Both the position numbers and the translations under genes were made by a program. This document shows positions 36,108 to 44,798 of a DNA stretch of 60,675 bases, piece by piece. How positions within the stretch are numbered: position 1 is the stretch's first letter; each line of letters opens with the position of its first letter. The notes under the pieces were generated by a model that made no database searches, was not told the origin of the DNA, and saw only the letters and a program-made list of their open reading frames with translations. The stretch comes from an uncultured Alphaproteobacteria bacterium (GTDB lineage Bacteria; Pseudomonadota; Alphaproteobacteria; Rhodobacterales; Rhodobacteraceae): positions 1 to 60,675 of the forward strand of contig CAJXHI010000017.1 of the NCBI GenBank assembly GCA_913051655.1. The letters run 5' to 3'.

Positions 36108-37268
36108 TCATGCGTCCCCCATCAGCGTCAATGCATCGGCGGCTATCATCTGTTCTTCTTTGGCGGGGATCACCCAAGCTTTGACCGTGGAACTTTCAGC
36201 ATGCAACCTTACGTCGTTGCGATGATTTGCATCGGGGTTCATACGCACGCCGAGCCATTCAAGTCCCCGTAAAATTCGTGCGCGCACCCCAAGTGCGTTT
36301 TCCCCGATACCGCCGGTAAAAGCGATAGCGTCAAGCCCTTCCATTGCGGCAATCAGCGATCCAGCATGCCGCAGGGACCAATAGCAAAAGTGCTCAATGG
36401 CAAAAGCGCTGTCCGCACTTGGATCGAGCATGAGGTTGCGCATGTCTGACTTGCCACCCGACAAACCCAATAGTCCACTCTCGTGGTTAAGGATCGCTTT
36501 GGTGCGTTCAAGCCCATTGTCTTCTACAAGGCGGAGCACAGCATTTGCGTCAATCCCGCCGGAACGCGTGCCCATGGTCAGCCCATCAAGTGGTGAATAG
36601 CCCATGGTTGTCGCAACGGATTGCCCATTGTGTATAGCACAAAGGCTCGCTCCGTTTCCGAGGTGGAAGGCGAGTAAACGCGAAGGCAGTTTTTCGCCAG
36701 AAATTTCGGGAAGATGTGTCACCAAGGACGCATAAGAAAGACCATGAAAACCGTATCGGCGAATACCCTTGGTTTCCATCATACGCGGAATCGCGTAACG
36801 CGTGGCAACATGCGGGTTTGTTGCATGAAAAGATGTATCAAAGCTTGCAAATTGCGGTAGGTTTGGCGTTATTTGGTTGAGTGCATCAATAGCGGCAAGA
36901 TTGTGTGGATTGTGAAGAGGCGCCAGAGGAGTGCAATCGTAAATTTCTGATCGTACATCTGGCGTAATGCGCACCGGCGCAGTGAGTTTGCTGCCACCAT
37001 GTACCACGCGATGTGCTGCAGCTTTTAGCGTTTTGATATCATAACCATGATTTTTCAATGCGGCGAGCACTGCACTTAATCCGGATTTGTGATCGATAAA
37101 TGGATAAGTAGCAGTTTCCCCTGCAATTGTAAGAAAAGATGCCCCTCCGATATTGGCTGCAATGCCAGAAAGGGTCTCGGTCAAATCCGCAGTGAAGATT
37201 GCGAATTTGATCGAAGATGATCCGGCATTAAGCACCAGAACAGAGTTATTGCCCTCTGTTTTTCCCAC
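36108..37268 (-). CDS. ackA: Acetate kinase
   Basis: Acetokinase of 386 residues interconverting acetyl phosphate plus ADP with acetate plus ATP. N-terminal LVLNAGSSSIKF, central FDTSFHATNP with the catalytic aspartate, FHLGNGASLCAIHNG and MGYSPLDGLTMGTRSGGIDA, and FTGGIGENA near the end are all family motifs. The start is probably GTG, 3 bp after the xsc stop, so it is translated from the xsc message. With xsc it forms an energy-yielding branch of taurine dissimilation. Confidence 0.93.
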   Translation of the reverse strand: MGKTEGNNSVLVLNAGSSSIKFAIFTADLTETLSGIAANIGGASFLTIAGETATYPFIDHKSGLSAVLAALKNHGYDIKTLKAAAHRVVHGGSKLTAPVRITPDVRSEIYDCTPLAPLHNPHNLAAIDALNQITPNLPQFASFDTSFHATNPHVATRYAIPRMMETKGIRRYGFHGLSYASLVTHLPEISGEKLPSRLLAFHLGNGASLCAIHNGQSVATTMGYSPLDGLTMGTRSGGIDANAVLRLVEDNGLERTKAILNHESGLLGLSGGKSDMRNLMLDPSADSAFAIEHFCYWSLRHAGSLIAAMEGLDAIAFTGGIGENALGVRARILRGLEWLGVRMNPDANHRNDVRLHAESSTVKAWVIPAKEEQMIAADALTLMGDA

Positions 37269-37271
37269 AGC

Positions 37272-39047
37272 TTATGCGGTTTGAGGAACCATGTCAGACG
37301 CATTTATTCCGGCCACTGCGACAGGTTTTTTCATCGCGTCACGACGGAAAGGTTCGCCAAGTTCTTGGTTGATCATTGCCTCGATCAACGTGGTCTTTCT
37401 GTTGGTCATCTGGTCATTGATAGCTTTAATTAATGTATCGCGCAAATCGTCCATTGTACGCGTTTGCACGCCTTGTAATCCACAAGCTTTGGCAATCCCC
37501 GCATAAGACACTTGGTCATCCAGCTCGGTTCCGACAAAGTTGTCTTCATACCAAAGCGTTGAATTTCGCTTTTCGGCGCCCCATTGATAATTGCGGAAAA
37601 CCACCATTGTAATAGGCGGCCATTCTTTGCGACCGATTGCAGTAAGTTCTGTGACCGAAATTCCAAAAGCACCATCGCCTGCAAACCCGACAACGGGGGC
37701 ATCAGGACATCCGATTTTTGCGCCGATGATGGATGGAAGCCCATATCCACAAGGTCCGAAAAGACCGGGGGCCAAATACTTACGGCCTGCTTCAAAGGTC
37801 GGATAGGCATTACCAATCGCACAGTTATTGCCAATATCTGAACTGATAATCGCCTCTTTTGGCAGGGCGCTTTGGATTGCCCGCCATGCCATACGTGGGC
37901 TCATCCAGTCTGGTTTGCTGGAACGTGCGCGCTCGTTCCAAGAAGTGCCTGGATCATCATCTTCATGATCCATGCTCGAAAGCTGTTGCGCCCATTGGGA
38001 TTTCGTTTGGCTGATGCGCGCTTTACGTTCGTCTCGCCCGATGTCTCCGGCGCTGACTGGCAGATGTTCTAACAAGGCACTCGCAACTTTCTTGGCATCA
38101 CCAATGATACCTACAGAGACTTTTTTGGTAACGCCTATACGGTCTGGGTTGATATCGACCTGAATGATCTTGGCGTCTTTGGGCCAGTAGTCGATACCGT
38201 AGCCAGGCAAGGTTGAGAATGGATTAAGGCGCGTACCAAGGCATAGAACAACATCTGCCTGTGCAATAAGCTCCATTCCAGCTTTGGACCCATTGTATCC
38301 CAGAGGCCCTACAAACAGTGGATGAGAACCAGGGAAGGCGTCATTGTGTTGATAGCCAACGCAGACGGGCGCATCGAGCCGTTCCGCAAGCTTCATGGTT
38401 TCTGAGATGGCATCGGCAAGTACTACACCTGCACCGTTTAAGATAACTGGAGAGGAAGCGGTGGTGAGAAGACCGGCTGCTTTTTGAAGAGCGTCTTCCC
38501 CGCCGGCTGGGCGTTCAAAGGCAACGATTTCTGGCAAATCAATATCAATCACTTGGGTCCAGAAATCTCGCGGCATATTGATCTGTGCAGGTGCAGATGC
38601 CCGTTTTGCGTTCATGATAACCCGGTTCAGGACCTCTGCAACGCGCGTTGGATCTCGCACTTCTTCCTGATAGGCGACCATATCCCTGAAGAGCGCCATT
38701 TGCTCAACTTCTTGGAAACCACCTTGTCCTATAGTCTTATTAGCGGCTTGCGGGGTAACCAACAAAAGAGGTGTATGGTTCCAATAGGCGGTTTTTACAG
38801 CTGTCACAAAGTTTGTGATCCCAGGGCCATTTTGGGCAATCATCATGCTCATTTTACCACTGGCGCGGGTGTACCCGTCCGCCATCATACCGCCTGAACC
38901 TTCGTGCGCACAATCCCAAAACATGATCCCTGCTTTTGGGAACAAATCTGAGATCGGCATAAATGCAGATCCTATAATCCCAAAGGCATGCTCAATACCA
39001 TGCATCTGTAGCGTTTTGACAAAGGCTTCTTCTGTCGTCATTTTCAT
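37272..39047 (-). CDS. xsc: Sulfoacetaldehyde acetyltransferase Xsc
   Basis: Thiamine diphosphate enzyme of 591 residues that cleaves sulfoacetaldehyde with phosphate to acetyl phosphate and sulfite. The N-terminus MKMTTEEAFVKTLQMHGIEH and FGIIGSAFMPISDLFP are hallmark Xsc sequences; the ThDP motif is GDGAFGISVTELTAIGRKEWPP (about residues 480-500, GDG at its start) ending near NYQWGAEK. ATG 39047 with AGGAG upstream is chosen over a frame 17 codons longer. A TauR-type box lies about 90 bp upstream. Confidence 0.97.
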   Translation of the reverse strand: MKMTTEEAFVKTLQMHGIEHAFGIIGSAFMPISDLFPKAGIMFWDCAHEGSGGMMADGYTRASGKMSMMIAQNGPGITNFVTAVKTAYWNHTPLLLVTPQAANKTIGQGGFQEVEQMALFRDMVAYQEEVRDPTRVAEVLNRVIMNAKRASAPAQINMPRDFWTQVIDIDLPEIVAFERPAGGEDALQKAAGLLTTASSPVILNGAGVVLADAISETMKLAERLDAPVCVGYQHNDAFPGSHPLFVGPLGYNGSKAGMELIAQADVVLCLGTRLNPFSTLPGYGIDYWPKDAKIIQVDINPDRIGVTKKVSVGIIGDAKKVASALLEHLPVSAGDIGRDERKARISQTKSQWAQQLSSMDHEDDDPGTSWNERARSSKPDWMSPRMAWRAIQSALPKEAIISSDIGNNCAIGNAYPTFEAGRKYLAPGLFGPCGYGLPSIIGAKIGCPDAPVVGFAGDGAFGISVTELTAIGRKEWPPITMVVFRNYQWGAEKRNSTLWYEDNFVGTELDDQVSYAGIAKACGLQGVQTRTMDDLRDTLIKAINDQMTNRKTTLIEAMINQELGEPFRRDAMKKPVAVAGINASDMVPQTA

Positions 39048-39136
39048 GGCAAATGTGCTCCTAATGTTGGGTGATAGCGAGAAGGGATAGCCCAACACCG
39101 CATTTTCTTTCTATTTACCAATAGCAAGGTTTTTTT

Positions 39137-39169
39137 ATAGGGCCAGATTAATTTGCCGAATAGGTCCAA
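39137..39169 (-). promoter_or_regulatory. Putative TauR-binding element upstream of xsc
   Basis: On the minus strand TTGGACCTAT (39169-39160), 13 nt, then CTGGCCCTAT (39146-39137). The same bipartite element with identical spacing lies before tpa. Known TauR sites in Rhodobacter capsulatus are, as I recall, direct repeats of CTGGACYTAA, which the two halves resemble. It is about 90 bp upstream of the xsc ATG and oriented with the gene. Confidence 0.65.
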
Positions 39170-39191
39170 ATGAGAAATTCTTTGTATCTAT

Positions 39192-40649
39192 TTATTTTTC
39201 GATGGCTTCTGCAATATTTGCGATTCCCTGCTCAATTAAAGACTCAGAAATCGATGAATACGCTATCCGATAATAATCTGTTGGTTTACGCTTTCCGCTG
39301 AAAAAAGACTGGCCCGGTTCAATAAACGTACTTTTCTCCCGCAGTGTTTCTGCAAGACGCTGAGTATCTGTTCCTTTGGGCGCGCGCATCCAAAAGGAGG
39401 ACCCACCATGCGCCCCTTTGCCGGCAATTTGAAGCCCGTGATGATGTATAGCGGATTCCATGACTGCGCGTCTGTTTCTGTAGGTGGTTGCCAGACGTTT
39501 TACCATCGCATCATAGTGCCCAAGGCTGAGAAAATAGGCTGCTGTGCGCTGGATATGCCCAGGTGGATGGCGCAGTATATTCGCCCTGAGCGCACGTGCT
39601 TCCTTAATGAATAGTTCTGACCCGACAATATATCCCAGACGTAATCCGGGAAATAGCGATTTTGAAAAGGATCCGACATATATCACTCGCCCGTCCTGAT
39701 CGAGCGATTTTAAGGAAGGAGAGGGCGGTGCTAGAAACGACATTTCAAATTCATAATCATCCTCAACAATCAATGCGTCCAAATCCTTTGCCCTTTCCAA
39801 AAGCGCTTTGCGCCGCTTCAGTGGCATGGTTGCCGTCGTGGGGCATTGATGGCTGGGTGTTGAGAAAATGACATTTGTTTGAACTGGAACAAATTCCGGC
39901 GGCATGCCATAGTCGTCCACATCAACTGGCAACACAGCGCAATCTGAATGTTTTAAAACGTCGCGTAAGGCAGGATACGAAGGATTCTCAATGACGGCAG
40001 TTCTTCCTTTGCTTAGCAAGATTTGGCTGGCCAGCCAGAGTGCGTTTTGTGCGCCCAACGTCACCAAGATTTCTGCTTCTCTTGCCAAAATTCCGCGACG
40101 CGGTAGGGTATGTCTGGCTATAAATTCAATCAGCTCCGGATCGTCTTGGTCAAAGAAGTCAGCGGTCAATGGAGCAAAGTTTTTCGCGCCCAATGCTTGA
40201 TGTGCACAAAGTCGCCAATTGGCATGATCAAACAGTGTCGGATCAGTTTGTCCATAAATGAAACAATACTTATAACTGGCCCAATCTGTAGGCTTTTGCA
40301 GAGTCAGATTTTCTGAGAATTTTGTTGAAATGGCCTTATCCCAATCCACCCTGTCTGCTCTTTGCGTGTCTTGGGCGAATTGGGGTGCATCAGGCGCACC
40401 GTCTGATACGAAATATCCAGAACGTCCTTTTGAACTAAGATAATCATTTGCCAATAGCTCGGTATAGGCCAGCGTCACTGTAATTCGGCTGATCCCCAGA
40501 TGTTGGGCTAATTTGCGTGAGGAGGGCAATTTTTCACCCTTCTGAAACCTTCCTGACAGAATGCCCTGCGCGACAACCTGTTGGATGCGAGATTGCAAAG
40601 TGCCTTGTTTCAATGGATCAAGGAAGAATGATTCGACTGGAATAGCCAT
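39192..40649 (-). CDS. tauR: MocR-type taurine regulator TauR (GntR-aminotransferase fusion)
   Basis: Transcriptional activator of 485 residues. The N-terminal GntR winged helix (residues about 15-80; KLPSSRKLAQHLGISRITVTLAYTEL) is fused to a class I aminotransferase-like domain with the PLP lysine in VGSFSKSLFPGLRLGY (about residue 325). In Rhodobacter capsulatus TauR activates taurine genes with taurine or its PLP adduct as effector. It lies 144 bp upstream of xsc on the same strand, unlike the divergent tauR-tpa layout of other relatives, since a 1.3 kb spacer separates it from tpa. Confidence 0.9.
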   Translation of the reverse strand: MAIPVESFFLDPLKQGTLQSRIQQVVAQGILSGRFQKGEKLPSSRKLAQHLGISRITVTLAYTELLANDYLSSKGRSGYFVSDGAPDAPQFAQDTQRADRVDWDKAISTKFSENLTLQKPTDWASYKYCFIYGQTDPTLFDHANWRLCAHQALGAKNFAPLTADFFDQDDPELIEFIARHTLPRRGILAREAEILVTLGAQNALWLASQILLSKGRTAVIENPSYPALRDVLKHSDCAVLPVDVDDYGMPPEFVPVQTNVIFSTPSHQCPTTATMPLKRRKALLERAKDLDALIVEDDYEFEMSFLAPPSPSLKSLDQDGRVIYVGSFSKSLFPGLRLGYIVGSELFIKEARALRANILRHPPGHIQRTAAYFLSLGHYDAMVKRLATTYRNRRAVMESAIHHHGLQIAGKGAHGGSSFWMRAPKGTDTQRLAETLREKSTFIEPGQSFFSGKRKPTDYYRIAYSSISESLIEQGIANIAEAIEK

Positions 40650-40661
40650 AGTTCAGGTTAA

Positions 40662-40693
40662 CTGGTATCATTGCGTGAGTAAATTGGTCTTAA
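40662..40693. promoter_or_regulatory. Possible TauR autoregulatory half-sites upstream of tauR
   Basis: CTGGTATCAT and TTGGTCTTAA are spaced 22 bp start to start, close to the 23 bp of the xsc and tpa boxes, but the order of the two halves is reversed and the first half matches poorly. It lies 13-44 bp before the tauR start codon, a position suiting autoregulation. Confidence 0.35.
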
Positions 40694-41883
40694 GATAGCG
40701 GTGCACATACTTTTTGTGTGTGTCCTAAATCTAACAGAAAACTCATTAAAAGTTGACAAAACTTATTCACTTTATACCAAAATACTCTGCAAATTATAAG
40801 ACAGAATGTTATTTTAACGTCCTAATTGTTAAAAATTTAAAATTTGGTTAAAATAGAAATCGTTAAGTATTGATGAATTTTTTTGAATTAAAATCTACCT
40901 TAGAATGTAGCTCTTTATTGATAATTTGATTCTGGTAATCAAAGCCGTAGATGGTTAATGTGGAGGGTACTTAACCTCAATACATTTGGTTTTCGGTATA
41001 ATTTTGCAGCTTTTGTGTAAGGAGCAGGGCACAACTACACAGGTTGCAGAGAACTTAGAGATTATTGTGTACAAACAAACTGAATTCTCAACAGGGACAA
41101 TTCTCCAAACCGAGTGTTGCTTACTAGAATTGTCAAAATGTTTGATGTCGATGGCCGGATAGTGCTTCAGCTCATGGGAGACATGTTGCGGTGAAACTGC
41201 GGAAATATACCGACGAATGAAGATTAATGCAGCTCAAAATGCATTAAATTCTGTATTGCTCGGAAGCGATTTTGTCATCGGATAAGAAATCACAAACATG
41301 TTACCAGAGCGCTTTTAACCGAGCATTCACAGACCAACAACGCAAGTACTATTTCGCCTTTACTCTTCCGTGACCAAAATTTTTTAGTGGTAAACGTCTT
41401 ATCTGAGGCTGAATGATGCCTGCTTTGAAAATGATACAGTGATATCTTTCTCTTCTCTGTCTTCGTTGGATGAGAAATTTCTACGGGCACGGGTTTATAA
41501 CGGCAAAAGAGGCTGGTGGTTTTGTGCTTTATCTTACCACCTGATCTGACTTAGAGCGCTACACTTTACTCTTTTCGAACGTTTGCCTCTAATTGATTTT
41601 TGCCCAGATATAAATTCGTGTTCGCAGATGGAGCCGTGTCAAGACTGACATTGACGCAGATGGTTTTAGAACCAATATAAACCAATAACAAAACTGCTTT
41701 GGCTGTTGGTTAGTTTGATTGGAACTCTTCGCAAGGACCAACTATCAAAAAAATATCTTCCGTTTTTTGAAGAACAGAAGTGCCTCTTTTTCGATTGATA
41801 GTGCCGAAAATTCCGGCTCGTAAGTGTCAGACAGCTTAAAAAATTAATCTCAGAATGGGGATGCTATTTACGGTTTATAGTCA

Positions 41884-41916
41884 AAAAATGCCCGCCCAAC
41901 TTAATGCGGGGGCGGG
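41884..41916 (-). terminator. Intrinsic terminator of tpa
   Basis: CCCGCCC (41891-41897) pairs with GGGCGGG (41910-41916) around a 12-nt loop. On the minus strand the stem is followed by GCATTTTTT. It lies 32 bp after the tpa stop. Confidence 0.8.
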
Positions 41917-41947
41917 AGTATTTGTTGACCGGGTTTTGTTCAGGGAT

Positions 41948-43333
41948 TTACCCAAACACTCGAGACAATGCCTGATCTACTGCATCCGTAATATGGTCAA
42001 TGTCATCAGCTTTTGCGATCAGAGCTGGGCTGAAACAAAGCGTGTTGTTATATCCGGGTAAAGACCTATTGGTTGCTCCGATCACGACGCCTTGGGACAT
42101 ACAATCTGCGACAACCGCTTGCACCTTTTTTTCTGCCGCAGGCTCTTTTGTTGTGCGATTTTGTACAAGCTCAGCACCGCAAAAAAGACCGGCTCCCCGG
42201 ACATCCCCGACAACACTATGTTTATCAGCCAAAGCATTAAGGTTTTCGATCATTCGCGCACCCATATCGAGCGTATTTTGCAAAAGATCTTCGTCTTCGA
42301 TGATACGCATATTTTCTAATGCCGCTGCTGGACCGGCTGTACAGCCGCCGAATGTAGAAATATCACGGAAATAGTTCATAGGGTCGGAGGCATCATCCTT
42401 GAACATGTCAAAGACGTCTTCAGTTGTCACAAGGCAAGCGATCGCAGCATAACCAGAAGCCACGCCTTTCGCCATTGTCACCATATCAGGTTTAACGCCA
42501 TAATTCTGATAGCCAAACCACTTACCGGTTCTGCCCACTCCACAAACCACTTCGTCGATATGCAACAGGACATCATATCTCTTACAGATCTCTTGCACTC
42601 GTTCCCAGTAGCCCTGTGGTGGTGTGATTACACCGCCGCCCGCAGTCACCGGTTCAAGACAAAGCGCCCCAACAGTATCGGCGCCTTCGGCCAAAATAAC
42701 CTCTTCAATCGCGTCCGCGGCACGCTGTCCATAGGCTTCACCGCTCAGATCCCACTGCGCGCGGTACTCTAAGCAATGTGGTACCCTAACAAAACCAGGC
42801 GCGAATGGACCGTATTGTGCGTTCCGCTCATCTTGCCCGCCAGCAGAGAGGCACCCGATTGTCGTTCCGTGGTAATCGCGTTCACGGTAGAGCACTTTGT
42901 TTTTTTTGCCGCCAAACCGTTTATGCGCAATCTGTCGCACCATTTTGAAGGCTTTCTCATTCGCCTCCGAGCCTGAGTTGCAGTAGTAGACCCGTGTCAT
43001 GCCTGGCATTTTTTGAATTACCTTTTCGGCAAACAAAGCGCCTGGAATAGATCCTGCAGCACCGGCAAAATAATTCAGTTTGACCAACTGGTCCCGTACC
43101 GCATTGGCAATGCTTTCCCGCCCGTAACCAACATTTACTGTCCAAACACCACCTGACACCGCGTCGAGATGCTCTTTGCCCTTTTGATCCCAAACGCGCA
43201 TACCTCTGCCTTCGACGATTACACGTGGCTCGCCGGTTTCAAAAGGCTTGTGTTGAGTGAGGTGATGCCAGATGTGATCTCGGTCAAGGTCTACAATTCT
43301 GGAAATATCATTTTCACGAATGCCACCGTCCAT
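41948..43333 (-). CDS. tpa: Taurine-pyruvate aminotransferase Tpa
   Basis: Class III PLP aminotransferase, 461 residues, moving the amino group of taurine to pyruvate to give sulfoacetaldehyde and L-alanine. The PLP lysine is in VTMAKGVASGYAAIA (about residue 290), with HIDEVVCGVGRTGKWFG preceding it, both typical. The N-terminus DLDRDHIWHHLTQHKPFE is shared by known Tpa proteins. AGAGG precedes the ATG. It is divergent from tauABC and has a TauR-type box about 80 bp upstream. Alanine dehydrogenase, which regenerates pyruvate, is not in this window. Confidence 0.94.
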   Translation of the reverse strand: MDGGIRENDISRIVDLDRDHIWHHLTQHKPFETGEPRVIVEGRGMRVWDQKGKEHLDAVSGGVWTVNVGYGRESIANAVRDQLVKLNYFAGAAGSIPGALFAEKVIQKMPGMTRVYYCNSGSEANEKAFKMVRQIAHKRFGGKKNKVLYRERDYHGTTIGCLSAGGQDERNAQYGPFAPGFVRVPHCLEYRAQWDLSGEAYGQRAADAIEEVILAEGADTVGALCLEPVTAGGGVITPPQGYWERVQEICKRYDVLLHIDEVVCGVGRTGKWFGYQNYGVKPDMVTMAKGVASGYAAIACLVTTEDVFDMFKDDASDPMNYFRDISTFGGCTAGPAAALENMRIIEDEDLLQNTLDMGARMIENLNALADKHSVVGDVRGAGLFCGAELVQNRTTKEPAAEKKVQAVVADCMSQGVVIGATNRSLPGYNNTLCFSPALIAKADDIDHITDAVDQALSRVFG

Positions 43334-43413
43334 GGATTTACCTCTTTTAATGTTGGAAACAGGTTTGGGCGCAGACCGCCGATCTTATCACAGCCGTATT
43401 TATGCACGTTTCA

Positions 43414-43446
43414 GTAGGGCCAGATTGACTATGCTTTTAAGTCCAA
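43414..43446 (-). promoter_or_regulatory. Putative TauR-binding element upstream of tpa
   Basis: On the minus strand TTGGACTTAA (43446-43437), 13 nt, then CTGGCCCTAC (43423-43414), the same halves, spacing and orientation as the box before xsc. TTGGACTTAA differs from the recalled Rhodobacter TauR repeat CTGGACYTAA at one base. It ends 80 bp before the tpa start codon. Confidence 0.68.
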
Positions 43447-43481
43447 TCTTTTACGCCGTAGAGATGTGAACAGAGGCTTTT

Positions 43482-43497
43482 TCAGATAAGTATCTGA
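43482..43497. promoter_or_regulatory. Perfect palindrome in the tpa-tauA region
   Basis: TCAGATAAGTATCTGA has two 7-bp perfect arms with a 2-bp centre, 36 bp from the TauR box and 204 bp before tauA. It resembles a dimer-binding operator; the protein is unknown. Confidence 0.4.
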
Positions 43498-43700
43498 TTA
43501 TACGAATTATTTGATAGATTTTGGCCTTGCAAATTCATTTTCCCAGCCCACCTACTAATCTGTTTGCCCGGAGAAAAATATTGAAGCTTAAAGCAATTTA
43601 GGTTGGGGATACGTCCGAGCGGGTGTAGCCTAAGGTTATTCATGGGTTGTTGTAACACAAGCCCGCGAAACGAAACAATGTAAACATGGGAGAGTCTTTA

Positions 43701-44708
43701 ATGACAATAAAGTCCAAATTAATGGCAGGCGTCTGTGCCGCCACAGTGGCGATCGGCGCTCAGGCGGCGTTGGCTGGTGGACACGGAGAAATCACAGTGG
43801 CCTATTTCCTCGAATGGCCAATGCCATTCGAATATGCAAAGCAAATGGGAACCTATGACGAAGAATTGGGTGTCAAGGTAAATTGGGTAAGCTTTGAATC
43901 AGGCGTCAAAATGTCCGCTGCAATGGCGTCTGGTGATGTGCAGCTTTCCGTGAGCCAAGGTGTACCGCCATTTGTGGTCGCAACATCAGCGGGTCAGGAC
44001 CTCCAGATCCTTGATGTGGCGGTGAGCTATGCGGACAATGATAACTGCGTCGTGCGCAGCGATCTTGAAATCGATAAGGATAGCACGGCAGAGTTAGCTG
44101 GTAAAAAAGTTGCCGTACCCCTTGGAACCGCGGCGCATTACGGGTTCTTGAAGCAAATGTCCCATTTTGGTGTGGATGTTGGCACCATGGAAGTTGTTGA
44201 TATGGATCCGCCAGATGGTGCTGCTGCCATTGCGCAAAATGCGGTTGACATGTTCTGTGGCTGGGGCGGATCGCTGCGTCGCGCGAAAGAACACGGCAAT
44301 GTTCTTTTAACCGGTTCGGAAAAAACTGATCTTGGCATTCTGGTGTTTGATGTGACCTCTGGGCCTGCAGCTTGGGTTGCTGAAAATAGTGAGCTCGTAA
44401 GTAAATTCCTCGAAGTCACGGCGGATGCCAACGCGATGTGGGCAGATGAAGCAAACCATGCTAAAATGTTGCCGCTTATTGCAAAAGATGCGGGGATGGA
44501 CGAAGCTGCGACGGCAGATACGATGTCGACATTTGTGTTTCCAACTGTCGAAAGCCAGCTTTCTGAAACTTGGCTTGGCGGAAACGCGCAGACCTTCATG
44601 AAAGGCGTTGCTGACGTTTTTGTTGCAGCGGGTAGCATCGACTCTGCGCTCGGAAGCTACGGGGGAAATGTAAATATAGAACCTCTGAAAGCTGCCGCTG
44701 GTAACTAA
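43701..44708 (+). CDS. tauA: Taurine ABC transporter substrate-binding protein TauA
   Basis: Periplasmic taurine-binding protein of 335 residues. The start at 43701 (ATG with GGGAG upstream) opens a signal peptide (TIKSKLMAGVCAATVAIGAQAALAGG). The mature part EITVAYFLEWPMPFEYAKQMGTYDE and the segment VKMSAAMASGDVQLSVSQGVPPF mark the TauA/SsuA group. Linkage to tpa and the tauBC genes fixes taurine as substrate. A stem-loop follows its stop codon. Confidence 0.93.
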   Translation: MTIKSKLMAGVCAATVAIGAQAALAGGHGEITVAYFLEWPMPFEYAKQMGTYDEELGVKVNWVSFESGVKMSAAMASGDVQLSVSQGVPPFVVATSAGQDLQILDVAVSYADNDNCVVRSDLEIDKDSTAELAGKKVAVPLGTAAHYGFLKQMSHFGVDVGTMEVVDMDPPDGAAAIAQNAVDMFCGWGGSLRRAKEHGNVLLTGSEKTDLGILVFDVTSGPAAWVAENSELVSKFLEVTADANAMWADEANHAKMLPLIAKDAGMDEAATADTMSTFVFPTVESQLSETWLGGNAQTFMKGVADVFVAAGSIDSALGSYGGNVNIEPLKAAAGN

Positions 44709-44717
44709 ACTTACAAC

Positions 44718-44748
44718 AGCGGGCCGCGTTCGTTTTAACCGGCCCGCT
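44718..44748 (+). promoter_or_regulatory. Intercistronic stem-loop between tauA and tauB
   Basis: AGCGGGCCG (44718-44726) pairs perfectly with CGGCCCGCT (44740-44748) around a 13-nt loop, without a T run after it. Such stems after periplasmic binding protein genes raise their mRNA level over the permease genes; here they would favour tauA. Confidence 0.65.
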
Positions 44749-44798
44749 CATTTGGCGCCTGCAAGGTGTAATTTTCATTGTAGAAAAGAAAGGCTGCG

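Larger units (their letters stand above)
40650..41947. other. 1.3-kb AT-rich gap between tauR and tpa
   Basis: No frame here has recognisable family features. It holds a CTGGTATCAT (40662-40671) and TTGGTCTTAA (40684-40693) pair that resembles TauR half-sites in the plus orientation, an imperfect inverted repeat at about 41671-41724, and the tpa terminator at 41884-41916. A 66-codon minus-strand frame at 41290-41490 shows nothing I recognise. It may be a decayed gene or an inserted spacer. Confidence 0.6.
43334..43700. other. Divergent tpa-tauA regulatory region
   Basis: A 367-bp gap containing the TauR-type box of tpa (43414-43446) and a perfect palindrome (43482-43497). I see no coding frame. 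The tauA promoter should lie near 43600-43680 but no convincing -35/-10 pair stands out. No second copy of the xsc/tpa box is oriented toward tauA. Confidence 0.6.

Noticed and set aside
35218..36177. A 319-codon minus-strand open frame antisense to pta
   Set aside because: It mirrors pta codon use and has no family features; a shadow of the real gene.
41290..41490. 66-codon minus-strand open frame in the tauR-tpa gap
   Set aside because: No family similarity I can see and no ribosome binding site; chance frame in AT-rich sequence.
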